DNA from: Lacipirellula parvula
GTDB taxonomy: Bacteria; Planctomycetota; Planctomycetia; Pirellulales; Lacipirellulaceae
NCBI RefSeq assembly: GCF_009177095.1
Contig: NZ_AP021861.1
Span: 186,001 to 250,000 of the forward strand
Length of the DNA: 64,000 bases
Reading direction: 5' to 3'
Under the pieces are notes generated by a model. That model ran no database searches. It was not told the DNA's origin and saw nothing but the letters and a program-made list of their open reading frames with translations. The position numbers and the translations under genes were made by a program. Numbering within the stretch: position 1 is the first letter of the stretch; each line of letters begins with the position of its first letter. Positions 43,902-51,396 of this stretch are shown here, one piece after another.

Positions 43902-45119
43902 TCACCACTCATTCTTCAGCGTGATGTGCAGCTTCAGCGCCTGCTTCTCCGCCTTGCCATCCTTCCCAGCGGCAGGCAGCTCGGCATGAAACACCAGTTG
44001 CTCGGCGTTGCTCCGCTCCTCATCGGGCCCGTCGGCGAACGTCGTCTCCTTACCGAGTTCCCACTTCACGTCGCGGCCGTTGTCGCCGCGAACTTCGTTG
44101 CGCAAGTGACGCAGGTTCTCGATCACGTCGAGCCGCACCGGTTGCTTCTTAAAATTCTCGACCTCGAATTTGACGATCAGCTCTTGGTCGTACAGGTTGC
44201 CCGAGACGCGACGGGTTTCGTTCTTTTCGATGGTCCGCTTCACGACGACGTCTTGGGCGACGCCAAGGTAGAGCCGCATCTCGTCGTCGCGCGGCGTGAA
44301 CTTTCCCCAGTCTTCGCCGAGGAACGCCGTTCCCGCTTGCGGATCGTCGCCGCCGCCGGCGATGAAGATCCGCACCTTGCCGAACGGCAACGCCGCCTTG
44401 CCGAGTCCATGCTCCGCATCGTTTTTGATGACGTAGTGCATCGGTACGCGGAGCTTGTTCTGGGCGCGATCGAGATACTCGTACTCTTGCGGATTGCAGG
44501 TGTAGGTCTTCTCGATCGGCACGGCTTTGAATCGCTCGACGAGCAGTTCCTTCGTTTCGTTCAAGCCGACAGGTTGCGAGAAGTTCGGCCCGAATCCCGC
44601 CCACAAACTGGCGCCGGCGAATTCTTCGTTCGCAAGATTCTTGAGCCGCATGAATTGCGAGAGGTCGAGCGTCCGCTCGTCGTTCGAGGCAACCGCGCGG
44701 TAGTTAAAGCTTTTCGTGAGATTGCCGAGTAGGTAGCTGATGCGAACTCGCGCGGCGCCTGCTTCGCTTGCCGAGACGCTCCACACTAGCGCCGATTCAT
44801 TCGGCGGGTAGCTAACTGACAACACCTTCACCTCCGGGGCGTCGTCGCCTTCAACGACGCGGAACACGATCGTGCCGGGATCGATTTGCGTGTTCGCCCA
44901 ACTGAAGTCGATCTGGTTCTCGCCCTTCACCAGCGGCACGATCCGCTCTTCCTCGACGAGCGTCGCCTGCTCGTTGTCGAGTTGGATTTCCACTCGCTCG
45001 CGCACGGGCAGCGTGATGAGTTTTACCCGCGCCCAAGCGGCCTCCGGCGAACCAGCCAGCACGCCGAGCAGCGTCGCCGCGAGAAGTTTGCGGGATAAAA
45101 GCATTCGTCGGATCGCCAT
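43902..45119 (-). CDS. Secreted DUF4139-like protein (paralogue 2)
   Basis: The 405-residue product has a signal peptide (KLLAATLLGVLAGSPEAAWA) and the same plan as its neighbour: ITLPVRERVEIQLDNEQATL, GENQIDFSWANTQIDPGTIV and ISYLLGNLTKSFNYRAVAS, with VRIFIAGGGDDPQAGTAFL later. The shared FSWANTxIDP motif shows that the two arose by duplication. AGGGGA lies seven or eight bases before the ATG. It is divergent from the BlaI gene, with 220 bases between starts, so its promoter lies close to the tandem palindromes. Confidence 0.75.
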   Translation of the reverse strand: MAIRRMLLSRKLLAATLLGVLAGSPEAAWARVKLITLPVRERVEIQLDNEQATLVEEERIVPLVKGENQIDFSWANTQIDPGTIVFRVVEGDDAPEVKVLSVSYPPNESALVWSVSASEAGAARVRISYLLGNLTKSFNYRAVASNDERTLDLSQFMRLKNLANEEFAGASLWAGFGPNFSQPVGLNETKELLVERFKAVPIEKTYTCNPQEYEYLDRAQNKLRVPMHYVIKNDAEHGLGKAALPFGKVRIFIAGGGDDPQAGTAFLGEDWGKFTPRDDEMRLYLGVAQDVVVKRTIEKNETRRVSGNLYDQELIVKFEVENFKKQPVRLDVIENLRHLRNEVRGDNGRDVKWELGKETTFADGPDEERSNAEQLVFHAELPAAGKDGKAEKQALKLHITLKNEW

Positions 45120-45231
45120 CTGAAAATCCCCTGCAAGCAGTGAAACGCCCGCCCCATCAGGCGGTCGACGCAGGGTTGGATGCGCGAGCCATCGCAAAGT
45201 TCCCCCAGAATTGCCGGCAAAGAAAATATTC

Positions 45232-45286
45232 TTGACATGCTTACGGCATTTGCCGTATGCTTTCCGCCGTTACGGCAATTGCCGTA
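45232..45286 (+). promoter_or_regulatory. Promoter with tandem palindromic operators for the BlaI gene
   Basis: TTGACA at 45232-45237 and TATGCT at 45256-45261 are separated by 18 bases. The palindrome TACGGCATTTGCCGTA (one mismatch) at 45242-45257 occupies the spacer, and the perfect TACGGCAATTGCCGTA at 45271-45286 lies just downstream, centres 29 bases apart. BlaI/MecI repressors bind paired palindromes in their own promoters, so these are the predicted BlaI operators. They could also affect the divergent DUF4139-like genes. Confidence 0.75.
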
Positions 45287-45313
45287 GCCGCGGGTCAACG
45301 ACCCGCCGGAGCG
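45286..45313 (+). repeat. Family A repeat in the BlaI leader
   Basis: TAGCCGCGGGTCAACGACCC, then GCCGGAGCG, begins where the second operator palindrome ends; the two share the bases GTA-G. It lies in the 5' leader of the BlaI mRNA. Confidence 0.8.
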
Positions 45314-45339
45314 CCCAAAAAAACAGGCGAACCACAGCA

Positions 45340-45723
45340 ATGCCCAAAAAAGAAATGCCAACCCTCGGCGAGCTCGAAGCCCGCGTCCTGCAACTCATCT
45401 GGGATCGCCAGCCCTGCACCGAACGCCAAGTCTGGGAACTCGTCCAGCAGGAACGCCCCGCCGCTCGTACGACGGTCCTCAAGACGATCCAACGGCTCGA
45501 AGCGAAGGGCCTACTCGCGCGGCAAGAGAACTCGGCGCCGATCCTTTGGCGAGCGGCGGTCGAACAGCGCCGTGCGCTGCCGGAACTGGTGCAACGTTTC
45601 GTCGACGGCGTCCTCGGCGGTTCGGCCGAACCGCTCGTCGCGTATCTCGCCGGCCAGAAGAAACTCTCCGACCGCGACGTCGCCGCGCTGCAGAAGATCG
45701 CCGAAAAACTCGCCGAGCAGTGA
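45340..45723 (+). CDS. BlaI/MecI/CopY-family transcriptional repressor
   Basis: The 127-residue product has the BlaI winged helix: PTLGELEARVLQLIWDRQPC starts it, TERQVWELVQQE and RTTVLKTIQRLEAKGLLARQ include the recognition helix, and a C-terminal helical dimerisation part follows. Such repressors are inactivated by a partner M56 metallopeptidase, which is encoded 97 bases downstream. Its own promoter carries two palindromes. The targets are unlikely to be beta-lactamase, as none is present; the divergent DUF4139-like genes are candidates. Confidence 0.9.
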   Translation: MPKKEMPTLGELEARVLQLIWDRQPCTERQVWELVQQERPAARTTVLKTIQRLEAKGLLARQENSAPILWRAAVEQRRALPELVQRFVDGVLGGSAEPLVAYLAGQKKLSDRDVAALQKIAEKLAEQ

Positions 45724-45743
45724 CGCCGCCGTTTCGCCCTCTT

Positions 45744-45768
45744 AGCCCCCGGCTCTTCAAGCCGGGGG
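45744..45768 (+). repeat. Single palindrome of the TTCAA-loop type
   Basis: CCCCCGGCTCTTCAAGCCGG, followed by GGG, lies between the BlaI and M56 genes. It matches the copy at 28068-28093. Confidence 0.7.
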
Positions 45769-45820
45769 AAACGTCGGTTCCGAAGCCCCGCATCGTCTCC
45801 TCGCCACCGAGGCTTATCTC

Positions 45821-46765
45821 ATGATCGACCAATTCAACCACTGGTCCGCCGCCTGGGCGCTGCTCATGTGGAACATCGCTTGGCAATCAGCGTTGCTGGC
45901 CGCAATTGTCGGCGCCTTCTGCTGGCTGCTCCGCCGCGAATCGCCCGGCCTGCGTTACGCACTGTGGCTCGCACTCTCATTGAAGCTGCTGGTGTTGCCG
46001 CTGTGGAGCGTCAACGTTCCCGCCCCCGCATGGTTCAGCAGTACAGCGCACGCAGAACCCACGCTCGCTCAAACTCAACCCACCGGACTGGTCGCTTCAG
46101 CGACCAGTCAACCCGCCGCACCGCTCGTCCCGCAAGAACTTCAAACCAATCCGCGCGAGCAGCCACAACAAGCTCTCCTCTGGCATTCGCTCCGTAGGCT
46201 CACGCTCACCACTTGGCTTGGCAGCCTGTGGGGAGCCGTCGTCTTAATCAGCATTGCTCGCATCGCTTGGCAATTCCGCTCTTTGCGACGCCTGCTGACA
46301 ACGACGACAGGCGCCGGCGAAGCGGAGAGAATCGTCGTCGAACAATGCGCCGCCCGGCTCGGCCTCGCGCGACTGCCGGCCATCCGCATTTTCGTCGGCG
46401 ACGGCTCGCCGATGGTCTGCGGCCTACTTCGCGCAGTGCTCCTCCTACCCAGCGAACTGGTTGAACAGATCGAAGCCCCTGCCCTGCGGCAAATCATTTT
46501 GCACGAATTGGCCCACCTCAAGCGGCGCGACCTCGTCACGATCTGGGCCATTCAGGCGGTGCGGACCGTTTACTGGTTCAACCCGATCGTCCACTTGATC
46601 GCCTATCGAGCTGGCCTCGAACGAGAACTCGCCTGCGACCGCCTGGCAATGCTCACTAGCGGCGCCAATGCAACGACGTACGCCCGCACGCTGATCGACG
46701 CCGCCAGCGGCCGATCGCAGCCCCTTGTTCTCAGCGCCGCCTCTGCGGCTCGACTAACCGGTTGA
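45821..46765 (+). CDS. M56-family (BlaR1-like) membrane metallopeptidase, C-terminally short
   Basis: The 314-residue product has membrane helices at about 13-35, 45-63 and 131-147, then a cytoplasmic zinc peptidase domain with HELAH at 228-232 (QIILHELAHLKRRDL) and LERELACDR near 268, which supplies the third ligand. In BlaR1-type sensors this domain cleaves the BlaI repressor when the exported sensor domain is stimulated. Here the protein ends right after the peptidase domain ([10 protein letters not shown]) without the usual last membrane helix and sensor. A same-frame ORF after a repeat pair may be the missing part. Residues 89-97 are encoded by an inserted palindrome. Confidence 0.85.
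   Translation: MIDQFNHWSAAWALLMWNIAWQSALLAAIVGAFCWLLRRESPGLRYALWLALSLKLLVLPLWSVNVPAPAWFSSTAHAEPTLAQTQPTGLVASATSQPAAPLVPQELQTNPREQPQQALLWHSLRRLTLTTWLGSLWGAVVLISIARIAWQFRSLRRLLTTTTGAGEAERIVVEQCAARLGLARLPAIRIFVGDGSPMVCGLLRAVLLLPSELVEQIEAPALRQIILHELAHLKRRDLVTIWAIQAVRTVYWFNPIVHLIAYRAGLERELACDRLAMLTSGANATTYARTLIDAASGRSQPLVLSAASAARLTG
46086..46109. repeat. GACTGGTCGCT palindrome inside the M56 coding sequence
   Basis: GACTGGTCGCT and AGCGACCAGTC pair over 11 bases around TC. It matches the intergenic copy at 43830-43855, and is read in frame as GLVASATSQ in a low-complexity linker of the peptidase. Confidence 0.85.
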
Positions 46766-46771
46766 TTCCAA

Positions 46772-46870
46772 AAAGCCGTGACCGGTGGTCGCGGTCCCCG
46801 GCGATGATCCCCCGTCGCATCACGTCACTCAATCCAATACCAAATACCCGCGACCACCGGTCGCGGCTTT
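46772..46870. repeat. Inverted repeat pair, family K
   Basis: AAAGCCGTGACCGGTGGTCG begins the arm at 46772-46794; its inverse stands at 46848-46870 with one mismatch and 53 bases between. The pair starts seven bases after the M56 stop and ends just before the start of the next gene. Confidence 0.88.
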
Positions 46871-46882
46871 ATGGAGGTCGTC

Positions 46883-48364
46883 ATGTCATCGCAACCGAGC
46901 AATTTCGGCCCGTGGAGTACAGCGCTCGACAACGGCACACGGATGCAACTGAGCGCCTTTTGGCGGCAGCGAATGGCGGGGCTCGCACGGCTGCCAGTGG
47001 GGCGGCGATTGAGTCGCCGTGGGGCGTCCTGCGGAATCATCGCAACGCTGCTATTGGCGGCGACGCCGCTCGTGGAGTTGTCGTCGGAAGCAGTTGCCGA
47101 GGAGAAGCCGCCGGCGGAGCAACAAGCTGATCCCAAAACAGACGGTCAATTTGTTTGGCGATTCTCGAATGGTTTAGAGGTCGAGTTGATCGGGCTCGCG
47201 AAAAATCCTTCGAAGGACGAGACATGGTGGAGGCCCGACGGAGCGCCGCTGCCGGACGCATCGTTGCCGCAAGCTCGCTATCGTTCCGACGATCGCGGAG
47301 CCAGAGAGCTGGCATTTCGCTGGCGAAACATCGGTGACAATCCGGATCAAACCCGGTTGTGGCACACGTTGCCTCCCTACGGCGGCGCCGGTGGAGGCGT
47401 TTCCGAGAAGGAAGCCGAAGGATCAATTCTAGAAGTGACCGGAGTGACGTTTGTGAGTGGTCGCGAGACGGCGACCGTCACGTTCACTGCCAGCGTCGCC
47501 TCGACTCCTTGGAAGAAGGCTTTCGATACTGATGGACGAAACGCTTCGTCTGCCGGGCTCATGGTGGATGGCAAACCTCTAAGTGCAGCATTCGCGACGG
47601 CATATGAGACCAAAACAGGCATCGCCATCACCGCCAGCTACGGGATTGGTAGTCAAGCTGGACGCCTCGTTCTCTTCGACGCGTCGGGAAAAGAGCTGTT
47701 ACCGACGCGTACGAACGGCGTTGGATCAACGCATTTCACGCAGACGACGTTCGAGTTCGACGGCGTGACCCCAGCCGACGTCGAGAGATTTGAACTCCAA
47801 ACGCAAACCCGCACGATGGAAACGGTCATGTTCCATAACGTCTCGTTGGAGCCTGGCCGCGCGACGAAGGTCGTCATCGAACCTTGTAAGGCCGACAGCC
47901 GAGGCGTCGAAACCAGTTATCTGCCGATGGAGGCGCGCGTCGCGATCGCAGGATGGGGCGAGAAGCGGATTGATCGCGCGTCGCTTTTAGGTCCGATCAC
48001 TTCCGGCGAGGAGGTCGTTTTCCTCGACCCGCCAAGCGATGAAGAGGTGCTAAAAGTCTTTCAAAAGAGTCCCCACATCAAGCGGTCGACGCCGCGATCG
48101 GAGGAAGACCTTGCAAGAAAGGTCGATCGCATCGAGAAGCGAAAGCTCAATGAGAAAGTGGGCCCCTCACGGGTCTATCCGATGATCGGCGCTGGTAAGA
48201 AGGTTCAGTCGACCTATCTCTACACCATTCATTTCCAGGATGGAACTCAGGAAGAGTTCGCCGTTGATCACCATCATCTGCACGCCATGCTCAATGAAAA
48301 TGAGGAAGAGAAGAAGACGAAGGCCGCGCCCAAGTCTGCCAGCGACCAATCCGAGCTGCGCTAG
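46883..48364 (+). CDS. Membrane-anchored hypothetical protein, possible separated C-terminal half of the M56 sensor
   Basis: The 493-residue product has a basic N-terminus (FWRQRMAGLARLPVGRRLSR), a membrane helix (SCGIIATLLLAATPLVELSS) and a large exported domain with GGGVSEKEAEGSILEVTGV and TTFEFDGVTPADVERFELQT; the C-terminal end has FAVDHHHLHAML. The basic stretch plus helix is what follows the peptidase domain in BlaR1-like proteins. The reading frame is the same as that of the preceding M56 gene, with repeat K between them. GGAGG five bases before ATG 46883 shows it can be translated on its own. No family is recognised for the exported part. Confidence 0.72.
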   Translation: MSSQPSNFGPWSTALDNGTRMQLSAFWRQRMAGLARLPVGRRLSRRGASCGIIATLLLAATPLVELSSEAVAEEKPPAEQQADPKTDGQFVWRFSNGLEVELIGLAKNPSKDETWWRPDGAPLPDASLPQARYRSDDRGARELAFRWRNIGDNPDQTRLWHTLPPYGGAGGGVSEKEAEGSILEVTGVTFVSGRETATVTFTASVASTPWKKAFDTDGRNASSAGLMVDGKPLSAAFATAYETKTGIAITASYGIGSQAGRLVLFDASGKELLPTRTNGVGSTHFTQTTFEFDGVTPADVERFELQTQTRTMETVMFHNVSLEPGRATKVVIEPCKADSRGVETSYLPMEARVAIAGWGEKRIDRASLLGPITSGEEVVFLDPPSDEEVLKVFQKSPHIKRSTPRSEEDLARKVDRIEKRKLNEKVGPSRVYPMIGAGKKVQSTYLYTIHFQDGTQEEFAVDHHHLHAMLNENEEEKKTKAAPKSASDQSELR

Positions 48365-48408
48365 CCTGAAGGTGGGAAATGATTCGCTTAAAACGCTAAG
48401 ATGCTCGC

Positions 48409-49293
48409 ATGACGCGAATCGTTTCCCTGCTTCCCGCCGCGACCGAGATGATCTGCGGCATCGGGCTGCGCGAGCAATTGGTCGGCGTGAGCCACGAGTG
48501 CAACTGGCCGCATGGTCTCGAAGGATTGCCGCGGCTCACGCGCAGCCGCATCGATTCCTCGGCCGACAGCGCTGCGATTGATGCTCAAGTGAAGGCCCTC
48601 GCAGCGACGGGCGAATCGTTCTACGAAGTCGACGCCGATCGCCTCGCGGCTCTGCGGCCTGAGTTGATCGTTACGCAAGGTGAATGCTGCGACGTCTGCG
48701 CTGTGAGCTTGAGCTCGGTCGAGCGAATCGTGGCCGAACGCGAGGAGTTGCGCGAGACGCAGGTGGTGGCGCTCAATCCTGAATCGCTCGACGAAGTGCT
48801 GGCTGATATCGAACGAATCGGCGACGCGGCGGCGGAAGCGCAGCAGTATGTTTTCTCGCTCAGTGAGAGGATCGCCCATGTGCGGGCCGCGGTTCAAGCT
48901 AATGCGGTCCCATCAGCACGCCGCCCGCGCGTCGCCGTCATCGAATGGATTGAGCCCTTGATGACCGCCGGCAACTGGACGCCGGAACTGGTCGAACTCG
49001 CCGGCGGCGATTACGGTCTTGCCGAGGCGGGCCGCCACAGCCCCTACGTCGAGTGGCGGCAGATCGTCGAGTTCGCCCCCGAGGTGCTGATTGTCGCCCC
49101 TTGCGGCTTCGACCTGGAGCGGAGCCGGCGGGAGGCGGTCTGCTTGGAGCAGCTCCTCGGCTGGTCAGAAGTGCCAGCAGTCGTCCACGGGCGGGCGACG
49201 GTGATCGACGGCGACGCCTATCTCAACCGGCCTGGTCCGCGGCTGGTCGAAAGCCTGGAACTACTGCGTCGCCTGATCGCTGCGGCGGGCTGA
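48409..49293 (+). CDS. BtuF-like cobalamin/substrate-binding protein
   Basis: The 294-residue product begins MTRIVSLLPAATEMICGIGL and follows the periplasmic-binding-protein III (BtuF/FhuD) plan: VGVSHECNWP, LRPELIVTQGECCDVCAVS, a long central helix, then WIEPLMTAGNWTPELVELAGG. These are typical of cobalamin-binding proteins. No signal peptide is present, unlike BtuF of Escherichia coli, and no transporter genes lie near, so a cytoplasmic or different role is possible. The family is clear but the ligand is inferred. Confidence 0.8.
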   Translation: MTRIVSLLPAATEMICGIGLREQLVGVSHECNWPHGLEGLPRLTRSRIDSSADSAAIDAQVKALAATGESFYEVDADRLAALRPELIVTQGECCDVCAVSLSSVERIVAEREELRETQVVALNPESLDEVLADIERIGDAAAEAQQYVFSLSERIAHVRAAVQANAVPSARRPRVAVIEWIEPLMTAGNWTPELVELAGGDYGLAEAGRHSPYVEWRQIVEFAPEVLIVAPCGFDLERSRREAVCLEQLLGWSEVPAVVHGRATVIDGDAYLNRPGPRLVESLELLRRLIAAAG

Positions 49294-49725
49294 CGCGAAG
49301 GTTGGTCGGGAAACGCTCGCTCCAGTCCCCAGACGCTTGGTCTCCCCTCTCTGTGGGGGGCGGGGCAAAAAGAATTGCCTGGGAAATTTTTGCCTGATCA
49401 AAAAACTCTCCGCAGCCTCGCGAGTCGCTGTTTTCCGGACAATCTGCGCGAGCAACCCCTTTTAACTCGATTTGGCCGGGTTATTCTAGCGAGCGGTGGC
49501 GACCCGCAAGGAAATCTTCTCGCTTTGGGTGGAGAGGAGAAGTGGCGGCTCGAAGGCACGTGGCCATTGAGGCCTGTTTTTGCCGGGAATAATTGCGACC
49601 GCAGATTCGTGCTGTAGAATTTGCGGATCGCCGAATAGGTTCCCCAAAATGCCTAGTCGCTCGATTTTTTCAGCTGAGAATCAATCCCCCATTCCCCCTA
49701 GTTAGAGCCTTTGGAGGGCGCCCTG
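49294..49725. other. Intergenic region upstream of the YTV gene
   Basis: This 432-base gap holds no convincing gene; the one frame of 80 codons (49375-49617) has shadow-like composition. The leader and promoter of the strongly expressed-looking YTV gene must lie here. The end carries TTGGAGGG as ribosome-binding site. Confidence 0.4.
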
Positions 49726-51156
49726 ATGGTACGACGTGCTGTGTGCCTGCTGCCAGCGATCGCGATGCTGGTAGTAGGGTTCGCAGGACAGGCCGATGCC
49801 GGCTTGTTCAAAAAGAAGTGTTGCGGCGGTTGCGAACCCGCCCCGTGCGGCTGCGATGCAGCCCCGGCTTGCGACACTGGTTGTGATGCGTGCGGCGGAG
49901 CCCCCGCCGGTTGCGCCGACTGCGCGGCTGAAGCCGCTCCGGCCCCGACGACCGTGATGAAGACCGTCATGGTCCCGACCTACGTCACCGAAAAGCGGAT
50001 GGTCACGGTCACGGAGTACACCAAGGAAGAACGCACCAAGACCTACACGGTCAACAAGCGCGTTCCGGTCCAGGAAGAAAAGACCTGCACCTACACGGTG
50101 ATGGTCCCGAAGACCGAAAGCAAGACGGTGACCTACAACGTCTGCAAGCCGGTCTACGAGACGAAGACCAGCGAGTACACGGTGATGGTCCCCTACACCG
50201 AAGCGGTCGAGCAGACCTACACGGTGAACGTGCCGGTTTACGAGGACAAGACGGTCGAATACACCGTCAGCGTCCCGTACACCGAAGAGCAAACCAAGAC
50301 CTACACGGTCATGGTCCCCAGCTACGAGGATAAGGTCGTCACCTACACGGTGAACGTTCCTTACACCGAACAGCAAGAGCGCAGCTACACGGTGAACGTT
50401 CCTCACACGGAACAAGTCACCAAGACCCGCACGGTCACGAAGCGCGTTCCCGAAACGGTCATGAAGCAAGTTCAGGTCAACACCGGTCACTGGGAAACGC
50501 AAAGCGTTGCCGGTACGGACGCCTGCGGTTGCCCGACGACCTGCTGCAAGCGCGTTTGGGTCTGCGGTTGCGAAACGAAGGAAGTTCCCTGCACCACCTA
50601 CAAGTGCGTGACGGAAGAAGTTCCTTACACCTGCAACGTCACGACCTGCAAGCCTGAAGTCCGCACCTGCACGGTGACGGTCAACAAGTGCAAGCAAGAG
50701 ACCCGTGAAAAGACCGTCAAGGTCTGCAAGATGGTTCCTCAGGAGAAGACCTGCACCTACACCGTGCAGAAGTGCAAGCCTGAGACCCGCACCAAGACCG
50801 TCAAGGTCTGCAAGATGGTCGCCGAGACCAAGACCCGCACCTGCAACGTGACCAAGTGCAAGCCGGAAGTTCGCACCCGCGAATACAAGGTCTGCAAGAT
50901 GGTCAACGAGCAACAGACGAAGGAAGTCCAAGTGACGACCTGCGTGCCTGAAGAGCGGACCAAGACCTACACGGTCACCAAGTGGACCTGCGTTCCGGAA
51001 GAAAAGACCAGCACCTACACCGTGTGCGTGCCGGTTCAAGTTCAGAAGGAAATCGAAGTCCAAGTTTGCAAGATGGTCGAGAAGCAAGTCGAAGTCCCGG
51101 TTTCGACCGACTGCGGCTGTGCGGCTCCGGCCCCGTCCTGCGGCTGTGGCGGCTAA
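49726..51156 (+). CDS. Cysteine-rich YTV-repeat envelope protein
   Basis: The 476-residue product has a signal peptide (CLLPAIAMLVVGFAGQADA), then a Cys/Gly/Ala-rich segment (CCGGCEPAPCGCDAAPACD) and about 25 short repeats of the form YTVxVPYTE or YTVxKCKPE up to the Gly/Cys end SCGCGG. The first half of the repeats is free of Cys, the second half has about two per unit. Planctomycete YTV proteins with high cysteine content are known from cell-wall proteomics and are thought to form disulfide-linked protein envelopes. GGAGGG stands seven bases before ATG 49726. A terminator follows. Confidence 0.88.
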   Translation: MVRRAVCLLPAIAMLVVGFAGQADAGLFKKKCCGGCEPAPCGCDAAPACDTGCDACGGAPAGCADCAAEAAPAPTTVMKTVMVPTYVTEKRMVTVTEYTKEERTKTYTVNKRVPVQEEKTCTYTVMVPKTESKTVTYNVCKPVYETKTSEYTVMVPYTEAVEQTYTVNVPVYEDKTVEYTVSVPYTEEQTKTYTVMVPSYEDKVVTYTVNVPYTEQQERSYTVNVPHTEQVTKTRTVTKRVPETVMKQVQVNTGHWETQSVAGTDACGCPTTCCKRVWVCGCETKEVPCTTYKCVTEEVPYTCNVTTCKPEVRTCTVTVNKCKQETREKTVKVCKMVPQEKTCTYTVQKCKPETRTKTVKVCKMVAETKTRTCNVTKCKPEVRTREYKVCKMVNEQQTKEVQVTTCVPEERTKTYTVTKWTCVPEEKTSTYTVCVPVQVQKEIEVQVCKMVEKQVEVPVSTDCGCAAPAPSCGCGG

Positions 51157-51206
51157 TTGCCGACGCTAGCTGGTTCGACGGCGAACTGAGCTTGAAGAGA
51201 CGATAA

Positions 51207-51247
51207 CGACGGCGGCCGGTTCCTCAGGGAATCGGCCGCCGTTTTTT
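51207..51247 (+). terminator. Intrinsic terminator of the YTV gene
   Basis: ACGGCGGCCG and CGGCCGCCGT form a GC-rich stem over a loop of about a dozen bases, followed by TTTTTT at 51242-51247. Confidence 0.9.
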
Positions 51248-51255
51248 GTTGCGCC

Positions 51256-51280
51256 AGCCGCGGGTCGTTGATCCGCGGCT
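51256..51280 (+). repeat. Family A palindromic repeat
   Basis: AGCCGCGGGTCGTTGATCCG, then CGGCT, lies directly after the YTV terminator. It is the most symmetric copy, with AGCCGCGG at one end and CCGCGGCT at the other. Confidence 0.75.
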
Positions 51281-51396
51281 GCTCAGCCCGCTAGCACTCC
51301 CTCATCCCCACTTGGCGCTTTCGCACCAATTCAGTATTCCTCGGCGCCTTTTTCGTCGCGACGTTGTCGCTCCTTGTCTGCTGGTTCAACGGCCTG

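Noticed and set aside
49702-51087. A 461-codon open frame antisense to the YTV gene
   Set aside because: It is a mirror of the repetitive codon pattern of the YTV repeats, giving an artificial His/Asp/Leu/Arg-rich protein; the plus strand has signal peptide, ribosome-binding site and terminator.
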